Positions 1-5,736 of a stretch of DNA of 7,212 nt are shown here, piece after piece. The notes under the pieces were generated by a model. The model worked only from the letters and a program-made list of their open reading frames with translations, made no database searches and was not told where the DNA came from. This DNA is from a bacterium UBA6025. GTDB lineage: Bacteria; Patescibacteriota; Saccharimonadia; Saccharimonadales; Saccharimonadaceae. The stretch lies in assembly GCA_002429375.1 (NCBI GenBank), contig DIZP01000003.1, positions 1 to 7,212 of the forward strand, in the 5' to 3' direction. Position 1 is the stretch's first letter, and each line of letters starts with the position of its first letter. The position numbers and the translations under genes are program-made.

Positions 1-2
1 GC

Positions 3-275
3 CTCCTGCAGGCAGGCGGCGTCGTGGCCGAACATCAATTCTCGAGCAGCGACACGCTCGGCAGTGGCTGCAGTGCGGTCGCCAGCGGCTATTGCACCAT
101 CTGGTTACGTGACGGTCAGACTGGCTTTGAGCGCTATCTCCCCTACCAACAGACCAACCAACAGGGCTGGACCGGCTGGACCTGGGGCGGCGCGTTGCTG
201 CCAAACGGCGAATGGCAAATCCGCGCCGCCCAGGGCGACAATCGTTCGGGTCTCTATACCTTAGACAGTAAATAA
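3..275 (+). CDS. C-terminal fragment of an unrecognised, probably exported protein (5' end outside window)
   Basis: The frame is open from the first bases of the window to a TAA at 273-275, giving about 90 residues with no in-frame stop upstream, so the gene begins outside the window. The GTG at 24 is only an internal codon as far as can be seen. The segment is rich in Gly, Trp, Tyr, Ser, Thr and Gln. It has two cysteines seven residues apart (GCSAVASGYC) and alternating patterns such as WTGWTWGG and NGEWQIRA that suggest beta strands. These traits fit a secreted or surface domain with a possible disulfide, but no family is recognised. There is no hydrophobic segment in the visible part. The gene ends at a strong terminator and converges with the pilin-like gene on the other strand. 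A surface or pilus-associated role is only a guess from context. Confidence 0.65.
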   Translation, partial: LLQAGGVVAEHQFSSSDTLGSGCSAVASGYCTIWLRDGQTGFERYLPYQQTNQQGWTGWTWGGALLPNGEWQIRAAQGDNRSGLYTLDSK

Positions 276-309
276 AATAACTGCACCCCAAGGGAGTGCA
301 GTTATTTTA
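273..309. terminator. Bidirectional intrinsic terminator between convergent genes
   Basis: A perfect 14-bp inverted repeat pairs 273-286 (TAAAATAACTGCAC) with 296-309 (GTGCAGTTATTTTA) around a 9-nt loop (287-295). The GC-rich part lies next to the loop and the A/T-rich ends supply the U-rich run on either strand. It overlaps the stop codon of the plus-strand gene and lies 14 bases beyond the stop of the minus-strand pilin-like gene, so it can end transcription from both sides. Confidence 0.85.
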
Positions 310-326
310 AGAGTTGTTGGCTCTTA
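308..326 (-). other. Small secondary hairpin at the 3' end of the pilin-like gene
   Basis: Six bases at 308-313 (TAAGAG) are complementary to 321-326 (CTCTTA) around a 7-nt loop. The stem includes the stop codon of the minus-strand pilin-like gene and abuts the large terminator stem, sharing two bases with it. It may help end transcription or protect the 3' end. It is short and may be chance. Confidence 0.3.
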
Positions 327-602
327 GAAATTAGCTAATTCGGAATCAAGTTGCGAGCTATCGCTGGTGCTACCAACCGTCGTCGCATCAAGGGCTTTTT
401 CGGCCGTCGTCAGATCGGCAGTGGTATTGACGACCGGCACGGCTGGCACGTCAGCCGTTCGAGCCTGACTACTAGCGGTATCGGCCACTTGTGCCTTTTG
501 TTTGGCGAAGTACGTGTAACCAAGGAAACCGCCGAGGCCGACGACTGCCACGATAATGACGAGTTCAATGATTGAAAAACCTGATTGAGATGAGTGGCTC
601 AT
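324..602 (-). CDS. Short type IV pilin-like protein with class III leader and no globular head
   Basis: The 92-residue protein starts with an 8-residue leader ending in Gly, then F9-S-I-I-E13-L-V-I. This is the prepilin peptidase site: cleavage between G8 and F9, with Glu at mature position 5. A hydrophobic helix follows to about residue 32. The remaining 60 residues are rich in Ala, Thr, Ser, Val and Asp, with a basic patch (KQKAQ) just after the membrane helix and a leucine/acid-rich end (QLDSELANF). Known pilins of this kind are inserted in the inner membrane, cleaved by PilD and polymerised by PilB/PilC. Here there is no room for the usual beta-sheet head and no cysteine pair, so a minor pilin, pseudopilin-like cap or membrane-anchored partner is more likely than a major pilin. 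Its ATG shares one base with the stop of the upstream coiled-coil gene (TAATG), implying translational coupling. The leader lacks Lys or Arg, which is unusual. Confidence 0.85.
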   Translation of the reverse strand: MSHSSQSGFSIIELVIIVAVVGLGGFLGYTYFAKQKAQVADTASSQARTADVPAVPVVNTTADLTTAEKALDATTVGSTSDSSQLDSELANF

Positions 603-1297
603 TATTGTTGGCTCCCTTCGGTTTGCTTAACGTCGCTGGAAGTTGTTGTGCCTTGAACTGATTTAACACCAACGATAAGGTTTTTGACGGCCGTTTTGTA
701 AGCTTTGAGGGCTTGGTTCTGGGCTTCAAGACTCGTTTTAAAACTACTGACAGCCCCTTTAGGGTCGGTGCCATCACACTTGAAGGTAACCGTTGTACTT
801 TGGGCGGCGGTCACAGCAGCTTGGGCGTCCGCCTTTTTAGCGGTCACATCAGCCACTAAGGCATCGTAGTTACTTAGGACTTTACCGGACTTGACATAAA
901 AAGCTTCGGTGCGATCAGCAATCTTGGTAAAGACATCGAGTTGCTTGACACCGCGGTCACCCATGCGAGACATGATGTTGTCGATGTTCTTTTCGCGCAG
1001 TTGACAGACCTTCAGCTTCGCGTCGGCTAACCTTGTCTGGACAACCTCTCGTCTAGCGGACACTTTTGCCTGTTCTGCTTGCTGGCGTTGTAACTCGGCG
1101 GTTTTTAACTCTTGAACACGGGCTGCCTCTTGTTGATTGGTCGTTGTTGTCTGGACTGTTTCTTGGTTTTTCACCTCAGTGGTAGGCGTATCCTGGGCGC
1201 GGACCGGCTGCGTACTAACGGCAAATGTCACGGCGACGACGACAGCTACCGCGGTCATACCGGTAAATAGATAATTCTTGGACTTTAGTTTTATCAT
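602..1297 (-). CDS. Exported coiled-coil protein of unknown function, paired with the pilin-like gene
   Basis: The 231-residue protein has a basic N-terminus (KLKSK), a hydrophobic core at about 10-28, and a signal-peptidase-like site after residue 34 (PVRA before QD), so it is probably exported. A Thr/Gln-rich linker (35-57) is followed by a long charged helix with heptad character (about 58-96, Gln/Glu/Ala/Arg-rich), then further predicted helices (115-165 and 183-212). Two cysteines, C98 and C174 (in TFKCDGTDPKG), could form a disulfide that pins a helical hairpin. The tail is Ser/Thr/Gln-rich and disordered-looking. No enzyme motif is seen and no named family is recognised. The ATG is preceded by AAGGA at 1304-1308 with 6-nt spacing, which supports this start. 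Its stop overlaps the start of the pilin-like gene, so the two products are probably made together and may work together at the cell surface. An uncleaved signal anchor is the main alternative. Confidence 0.85.
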   Translation of the reverse strand: MIKLKSKNYLFTGMTAVAVVVAVTFAVSTQPVRAQDTPTTEVKNQETVQTTTTNQQEAARVQELKTAELQRQQAEQAKVSARREVVQTRLADAKLKVCQLREKNIDNIMSRMGDRGVKQLDVFTKIADRTEAFYVKSGKVLSNYDALVADVTAKKADAQAAVTAAQSTTVTFKCDGTDPKGAVSSFKTSLEAQNQALKAYKTAVKNLIVGVKSVQGTTTSSDVKQTEGSQQ

Positions 1298-1323
1298 ATA
1301 TTTTCCTTGTTAATTGTCACTTA

Positions 1324-1352
1324 AGCTTATGCTTATGGGCAACGAAAGTCAA
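1324..1352 (-). promoter_or_regulatory. Candidate promoter for the coiled-coil/pilin-like pair
   Basis: On the minus strand, TTGACT (1352-1347) is followed after exactly 17 nt by TAAGCT (1329-1324), which keeps the -12 T, -11 A and -7 T of a vegetative -10 box. Transcription would start near 1317, about 20 nt before the ATG and just upstream of the AAGGA ribosome binding site. The -10 area lies in short ATAAGC repeats (GCTTAT twice in tandem on the plus strand at 1325-1336). Confidence 0.4.
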
Positions 1353-1383
1353 CGAATACAGGCGGTGCTCGCAATGAAAAAAT

Positions 1384-2895
1384 CTACTTGGCAAACTCGA
1401 TGGCCCGAGTTTCGCGAATCACATTAACCTTGATAGTTCCAGGATATTGCATCGTACTCTCGATCTTTATGGCGATGTCGCGCGCCAGTTTAATCGCGCT
1501 CAAATCATCAACGCTTTTAGGACTGACAATCACGCGGACTTCACGTCCAGCGCTAATCGCGAAGGCCTTTTCGATACCGCTGAAGCTCAGGGCGATATTT
1601 TCAAGATCACGCATGCGTTCGACGAAATTCTCGGCACTAATATTACGAGCACCTGGTCGAGCGGCCGATAACGAGTCACAGACGCGAACAATCAAGGCTT
1701 CGGGTGTCGTGGCTTCGACATCATCGTGATGGGCTTCGATAGCATGGACAATATCCTCGCTCATACCGTATTTACGGGCCAATTCAGCGCCGATGTGGTG
1801 GTGTTTACCTTCGACTTTGTGTGTCACGGCCTTGCCGATATCGTGCAGTAATGTCGCCGTTTTAGTCACGCGTACGTCAGCCCCAATTTCTTCGGCGATC
1901 AGACCCGACAGGTGGGCCATCTCGGTACTGTGCAGTAAAACGTTTTGACCGTAGCTGGTACGGAATTTGAGTTCACCCAACAGGTGAAGCATCTCTTTGG
2001 GAATACCGACCACGCCGACTTCGCGGGCAGCGTCTTCGCCGGCACGATAGACTTCTTTTTCGATTTCTTTCTCGGCTTTGGCTACGACCTCTTCGATGCG
2101 TCCGGGGTGGATGCGTCCGTCTTTCATCAGCAATTCGAGCGTCATGCGGGCAACCTGGCGACGGATGGGGTCAAATGAACTCAGGATAACCATACCCGGC
2201 GTGTCATCAACCAGGATATCGACACCCGTGGCGCGCTGCAGGGCTTGGATATTACGGCCTTCTTTGCCGATAATGCGCCCCTTCATTTCCTCGTCGGTCA
2301 GCTTAATGGCCGTCACGGTGCGTTCGGCCGTCACTTCTGATGACATCCGTTCCATAGCAGTCAAAAGAATCGTCTGCGCCCGCTCCTCGGCGTCCTCTTT
2401 GGCGTCATTTTGCAGTTTGTTCACCAGACCGACCAAGTCTTGCTTGATATCGCGTTCGGTCATTTGCATCAGTTTGTCAGCCGCGTCGTTCTTGGTCAAC
2501 TTGGCAATCTTTTCCAGTTTTTCTTGCTGTCGACCGCGAATCTCGCGAATTTCGTCCTTGAGTTCGTCCAGTTCGCCTTCTGAGGTTCGCAGGGCATCGG
2601 TTCGTTTATCAAGCTCGTCAAGTTTGCGGTCAAGGTTTGCCTCGCGCTCCGCCAGGCGGTTTTCGGTTCGCTGCCATTCTTTGCGGCGGTCGGCCTCTTC
2701 GCTCTTGGCGTCATTGATCAGTTCCAGGGCATCGTCCTTGGCCTTCACAACGACATCGCTGGCTTTAATTTTGGCATCGGCGACAACTTTATCGGCGCTG
2801 GTCTTACCGATAGCGCTACGTCGTCTGCCGTAAACAACGGTTCCCGAGGCGCCAAAAAGCACCCCAATAATTGCGGCAATAATTCCTTCTATCAT
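1384..2895 (-). CDS. rny: Ribonuclease Y, membrane-anchored endoribonuclease
   Basis: The 503-residue product has the complete RNase Y architecture. An N-terminal membrane helix (about 3-22) is followed by a basic stop (GRRR) and a long charged coiled coil (about 35-175). The KH RNA-binding domain (about 190-260) carries its GxxG loop at G210-K-E-G213. The HD phosphohydrolase domain (about 318-415) contains HSTEMA (H322), the catalytic LLHDIGKA (H351-D352), the HHH cluster at 365-367, H389-H390 and CDSLSAARPGAR at 406-417. Family members are about 500-520 residues, so this one is full length. RNase Y initiates mRNA decay with endonucleolytic cuts at the inner face of the membrane and needs metal ions at the HD site. 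The ATG follows AAGGA at 2902-2906 with 6-nt spacing. It lies 157 bp downstream of tsaB on the same strand, with a possible promoter of its own in that gap. The stop is TAG, followed by a T6 run on the coding strand. Confidence 0.97.
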   Translation of the reverse strand: MIEGIIAAIIGVLFGASGTVVYGRRRSAIGKTSADKVVADAKIKASDVVVKAKDDALELINDAKSEEADRRKEWQRTENRLAEREANLDRKLDELDKRTDALRTSEGELDELKDEIREIRGRQQEKLEKIAKLTKNDAADKLMQMTERDIKQDLVGLVNKLQNDAKEDAEERAQTILLTAMERMSSEVTAERTVTAIKLTDEEMKGRIIGKEGRNIQALQRATGVDILVDDTPGMVILSSFDPIRRQVARMTLELLMKDGRIHPGRIEEVVAKAEKEIEKEVYRAGEDAAREVGVVGIPKEMLHLLGELKFRTSYGQNVLLHSTEMAHLSGLIAEEIGADVRVTKTATLLHDIGKAVTHKVEGKHHHIGAELARKYGMSEDIVHAIEAHHDDVEATTPEALIVRVCDSLSAARPGARNISAENFVERMRDLENIALSFSGIEKAFAISAGREVRVIVSPKSVDDLSAIKLARDIAIKIESTMQYPGTIKVNVIRETRAIEFAK

Positions 2896-3053
2896 AATTG
2901 TTCCTTTCCTCGCGGCGACTCCTGGCGTGATGCAGAGTTACAGAAAGTAGATGTATCAACAGTTCAGGTGGTCTTAGCGGCGGTTTTTCAAAAGTTATTC
3001 AGAGTCCTTATGGACTGCCTATAGTGTAGCTTTATTTATATCGTTCGCGCAAG
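2896..3053 (-). promoter_or_regulatory. Leader and promoter region of rny
   Basis: This 158-bp gap follows tsaB. On the minus strand two weak overlapping promoter candidates lie at its far end: TTGCGC (3052-3047), 18 nt, TACACT (3028-3023); and TATAAA (3040-3035) without a clear -35. Either would give an mRNA leader of roughly 120 nt. Near its 5' end is a small perfect hairpin, AGTCC/GGACT, at 3003-3016 with a 4-nt loop. No convincing terminator for tsaB is seen, so read-through from tsaE-tsaB into rny is also possible. No known riboswitch is recognised. Confidence 0.35.
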
Positions 3054-3440
3054 CTATTTTCGTGGTTGGGTGATATGAGCGTCACTGCCATAAAACGGCA
3101 AAACAATTTGATCGTTATGTCCAGAGCCAAGCTTGGCCAGCACGTCGGCTTGCCACTGCTGACCCCGTCCGCCCACAATCGGAATCTTCTGACTGTCGGC
3201 AATCGTGTTAAGGACCGTCAGGCCGATACGCAGGCCGGTGAAACTACCCGGACCCTCGAACACGCCGATAGCGCTCAGGTCGGACCAGGTTTTGCCGTGC
3301 GTGTGCAAATTCTTGTGAATGTAGCCCAGCAAACCTTTGGCCAGCGTGCGGTCGGCTTGCCACTCGTCATCAAAACGCCAGTCGCCGTCAACGAGGCTCA
3401 GTCTGCAGATGGGCGTACTGGTATCGAGTAGTAAAATCAT
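3054..3440 (-). CDS. tsaB: Compact TsaB, dimerisation subunit of the t6A tRNA-modification complex
   Basis: The N-terminal half matches TsaB (YeaZ): MILLLDTSTPICRLSLVDG is the first strand pair of the ASKHA fold, and EGPGSFTGLRIGLT (about 63-76) is the family's signature. TsaB has no catalytic activity of its own. It pairs with TsaD, which transfers threonylcarbamoyl to A37 of ANN-decoding tRNAs. This product is only 128 residues, against about 220-240 in Escherichia coli or Bacillus. After the first lobe it jumps to a tail, LPFYGSDAHITQPRK, that resembles the extreme C-terminus of TsaB proteins (P-x-Y followed by a polar stretch). Most of the second lobe is therefore missing, not just the end. 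The N-terminal lobe is the one that contacts TsaD, so function is plausible. The ATG overlaps the tsaE stop by ATGA. The following gap is too short and shows no sign of a frameshifted remainder. Confidence 0.9.
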   Translation of the reverse strand: MILLLDTSTPICRLSLVDGDWRFDDEWQADRTLAKGLLGYIHKNLHTHGKTWSDLSAIGVFEGPGSFTGLRIGLTVLNTIADSQKIPIVGGRGQQWQADVLAKLGSGHNDQIVLPFYGSDAHITQPRK

Positions 3441-3889
3441 AATCCCTGTTCGATTTGGCGACTCTTGAGGCCATGCGCTTCGACGATAATACGGCGCGTC
3501 GTTTCGGTCGGCGAGACAATATTGAGAGTCAGCCGATCAGACGGCAAAGCGCCTTCGACGATACCGCCCCATTCGATAACCGTCACCGTTTGCGGATTCA
3601 AAATCGTCTCATGCAACTCGTCAGCCATAATGCCGGCATGACCAAGCCGATAGAAATCGTAGTGAGCCAGCGTGAGGCCATCGCGCGCCTGGTAGACCCG
3701 ACTGATGGTAAAGCTCGGACTTTGCACGTCCTCGTCGACGTTCAGACCAACCGCGATGCCTTTGGTAAGCGTGGTTTTACCCGAGCCGACGTCACCGACC
3801 AGTTCCAGCACTTCACCACCTTTAAGACGCCTCCCCAACCGAGCACCAAAGGCTTTCATTTCTTCTTCGTTCGTGAGTTCGATGATCAT
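3437..3889 (-). CDS. tsaE: TsaE, ATPase of the t6A tRNA-modification complex
   Basis: The 150-residue protein is of normal length for TsaE (YjeE). The Walker A loop is G32-DVGSGKTT at 32-40. SPSFTISRVY (57-66), HYDFYRL (76-82) and VTVIEWGG (102-109) match the conserved TsaE segments SPTF, H-x-D-x-YRL and IEW. TsaE binds ATP and the TsaB-TsaD pair and resets the complex between rounds of t6A synthesis. The first-ATG start is supported by alignment: the opening IIELTNEEEMKAFGARLG corresponds to the usual TsaE N-terminus, so Met11 is not needed as a start. There is no Shine-Dalgarno sequence, and the predicted transcription start is only 0-3 nt upstream, suggesting a leaderless mRNA. The stop TGA overlaps the tsaB start (ATGA). 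Confidence 0.95.
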   Translation of the reverse strand: MIIELTNEEEMKAFGARLGRRLKGGEVLELVGDVGSGKTTLTKGIAVGLNVDEDVQSPSFTISRVYQARDGLTLAHYDFYRLGHAGIMADELHETILNPQTVTVIEWGGIVEGALPSDRLTLNIVSPTETTRRIIVEAHGLKSRQIEQGL

Positions 3890-3897
3890 TACAAAAC

Positions 3898-3906
3898 ATT
3901 ATAGCA
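3898..3906 (-). promoter_or_regulatory. Extended -10 promoter of tsaE-tsaB
   Basis: The minus strand reads TGCTATAAT (3906-3898): a consensus TATAAT with the TG of an extended -10 element. No good -35 is present at 16-18 nt, as is usual for extended -10 promoters. The expected start at about 3892-3890 is at or just before the tsaE ATG (3889), predicting a leaderless transcript. Confidence 0.65.
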
Positions 3907-3931
3907 TCTGGCGCTTTTTTACTCTGTCGAT

Positions 3932-3937
3932 TACAAT
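3932..3937 (+). promoter_or_regulatory. Candidate -10 box of the pilB-pilC transcript
   Basis: TACAAT at 3932-3937 differs from the consensus at one base and lies 13 nt before the pilB ATG. The -35 region near 3908-3914 is poor. Transcription would start near 3944, leaving a leader of about 6-8 nt, too short for a Shine-Dalgarno interaction. It is divergent from the tsaE promoter, with the two -10 boxes about 28 bp apart. Confidence 0.5.
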
Positions 3938-3950
3938 AGGCACAAGCACT

Positions 3951-5735
3951 ATGCGTATTTCTGATGTCATTACCGAGAAGTTGCTGGCACGAACTAGTGC
4001 GGCGACTCCAGAGCAAATCACCGCCCTAAAGGAAGAGAGCGCTCATTTAAGGCGACCGCTGCAATATCTTGTCGTCGAAAAAGAACTGATAAGCGAAAAA
4101 AGTCTCATTCAAGCCTGGGCGGACTATGCCCAAATACCGTTCATCGAACTTGACCCCCGTGATATACCCTCTGATATTCTGAATAAAATTCCGGAACGAA
4201 TTGCCCGCCAGTACAACGTCGTCCTCTTTAAGATTGACAAAGAGGGCGTGCAACACCTTGCCATGGAGGACCCGGACGACGTCCAGGCTGTCAACTTCAT
4301 TCAAAAGGAAATCGGCGAAAACGTCCAGATCTACGTCGCGCCAAAAGAAAATATCTTGGCGGCGCTCGAGAACTATCGTGGCGACGTCAACCAAGAGCTC
4401 AACGAAGTTATCGACATTCAACGTGAAGACGGTGGCGCCGATAGCACAACCGTGACCGAGGAGGATGTGGCCGAAGATTCACCGATTGCCCAGACCGTAA
4501 ACCTGCTGCTGGAATACGCGATTCGGTCTCACGCCAGCGATATCCACATCGAACCCCGCGAGGAATACGTCCAAATTCGCTACCGTATCGACGGTGTCCT
4601 CAAGGAAGTCAACCGCTTACCGAAGAACGTTCTGGGTGCCCTGATCAGTCGTATTAAGATTTTAAGTAACCTCAAGATTGACGAACGACGCGTGCCGCAA
4701 GATGGGCGTTTCAAAATCAAGGTTGCTGGAAAGCAATACGCGCTGCGTGTTAGTTCTCTGCCTGTCGCTGACGGCGAAAAAGTCGCCATGCGTATTCTGG
4801 ATGAATCTGACCAGGCTATTACCCTTGAATCGCTGGGGTATTGGGGAAAGTCGCTCGGAATTATGAAAATCGCCCTGACCGAGCCGAACGGCATGGTACT
4901 GGTGACCGGTCCGACCGGTAGCGGTAAGTCGACCAGTTTGTTCAGCGTCCTGTCCATCCTGAATACCCCTGATGTCAATATCTCGACCATCGAAGACCCG
5001 GTTGAGTATAAGATTCCGGGCGTCAATCAAACCCAGACGAACGTCAAGGCCGGAATGACCTTCGCTAATGGTCTGCGTGCCCTGCTTCGTCAAGATCCAA
5101 ATATTATTATGATCGGGGAGATCCGCGACGGCGAAACTGCCAACCTGGGCGTCCAGGCGGCCTTAACGGGACACTTGGTCTTTAGTACGCTGCACACCAA
5201 TAACGCCGCTACCTGTCTGCCGCGACTGCTCGATATGGGTATCGAGCCCTTCTTGATTGCCAGTACGGTCAAGGCGGTCGTCGGACAGCGCCTGGTACGA
5301 CGCTTGAACAAAGCTACCCGCCAAAGTTACACACCGAGCGAGGTAGAAAAACAAGCAGTCATCCGAATGTTTAATCTCCGCGATGGCCAAGATTTCCGTT
5401 ACATCCACGAACTTGAAAAGCAAGCCATGGCCGAGGGTGTCGGAGGTGATGCACCGCTCAGTACCGACGAGCGTGGCATCAATACATTGTGGCGCGCCAA
5501 CGCCGATGATAACGAGGACGCGGCTCACAATGGCTACAAGGGCCGCATCGGTATCTACGAGGTTCTCTCCAATTCACTCGACATCCAAAAGCTTATTATG
5601 AGCAACTCGACCAGTAGCCAGATTCAAATCCAGGCAATCGCCGAAGGCATGGTCACGATGCAAACCGATGGCCTCATCAAAGCCCTTCGTGGCGAGACAT
5701 CCATCGAAGAAGTCCTGAGGGTAAGTAAAGAATAA
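3951..5735 (+). CDS. pilB: PilB, type IV pilus assembly ATPase (GspE family)
   Basis: Read from the ATG at 3951, the product is 594 residues, normal for PilB. The frame is open further upstream, but that part is antisense to tsaE and has no PilB-like sequence. An MshE/T2SSE-type N-terminal domain covers about 1-140. The ATPase core follows: the stretch ASDIHIEP (195-202) and RYRIDGVLKEV, Walker A GPTGSGKST (320-328), Asp box STIEDPVEYKI (345-355), Walker B IIMIGEIRD (385-393), and His box LTGHLVFSTLHT (405-416). PilB hexamers sit on the cytoplasmic face and power pilin extraction through PilC. The region between QRLVRRL (446-452) and GYKGRIGIYEVL (528-539), where family members usually carry two CxxC pairs binding zinc, has no cysteine here. 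The only cysteine in the protein is C422. pilC follows after 1 nt. No ribosome binding site precedes the start. Confidence 0.96.
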   Translation: MRISDVITEKLLARTSAATPEQITALKEESAHLRRPLQYLVVEKELISEKSLIQAWADYAQIPFIELDPRDIPSDILNKIPERIARQYNVVLFKIDKEGVQHLAMEDPDDVQAVNFIQKEIGENVQIYVAPKENILAALENYRGDVNQELNEVIDIQREDGGADSTTVTEEDVAEDSPIAQTVNLLLEYAIRSHASDIHIEPREEYVQIRYRIDGVLKEVNRLPKNVLGALISRIKILSNLKIDERRVPQDGRFKIKVAGKQYALRVSSLPVADGEKVAMRILDESDQAITLESLGYWGKSLGIMKIALTEPNGMVLVTGPTGSGKSTSLFSVLSILNTPDVNISTIEDPVEYKIPGVNQTQTNVKAGMTFANGLRALLRQDPNIIMIGEIRDGETANLGVQAALTGHLVFSTLHTNNAATCLPRLLDMGIEPFLIASTVKAVVGQRLVRRLNKATRQSYTPSEVEKQAVIRMFNLRDGQDFRYIHELEKQAMAEGVGGDAPLSTDERGINTLWRANADDNEDAAHNGYKGRIGIYEVLSNSLDIQKLIMSNSTSSQIQIQAIAEGMVTMQTDGLIKALRGETSIEEVLRVSKE

Positions 5736-5736
5736 T

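Noticed and set aside
565..777. 70-codon minus-strand frame overlapping the coiled-coil gene
   Set aside because: Out-of-frame shadow; rich in Lys/Pro/Thr with no start signal, while the overlapping gene has a signal peptide and ribosome binding site.
1325..1336. Tandem GCTTAT GCTTAT as a regulatory repeat
   Set aside because: Only two six-base copies overlapping a candidate -10; too short to distinguish from chance.
1377..1412. Possible rny terminator: 7-bp stem (1393-1399 with 1406-1412) and a T6 run on the minus strand (1382-1377)
   Set aside because: The stem lies inside the last codons and is 10 nt away from the T run, so it is not a canonical intrinsic terminator.
2078..2833. 251-codon open frame on the plus strand, antisense to rny
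   Set aside because: It is Ser/Arg-rich and mirrors the coiled-coil and KH codons of rny, has no family likeness, and rny is unambiguous on the other strand.
3054..3056. tsaB stop as a frameshift or premature stop in a longer gene
   Set aside because: The protein ends in a TsaB-like C-terminal tail, and the 157 bp up to rny cannot hold the missing lobe.
3705..3950. Upstream extension of the pilB frame, open from 3705
   Set aside because: It runs antisense through tsaE, has low-complexity Ser/Pro content, and the PilB N-terminal domain begins at the ATG at 3951.
4201..5601. Several open frames on both strands inside pilB
   Set aside because: All are shadows of the PilB frame, which carries every expected motif without interruption.
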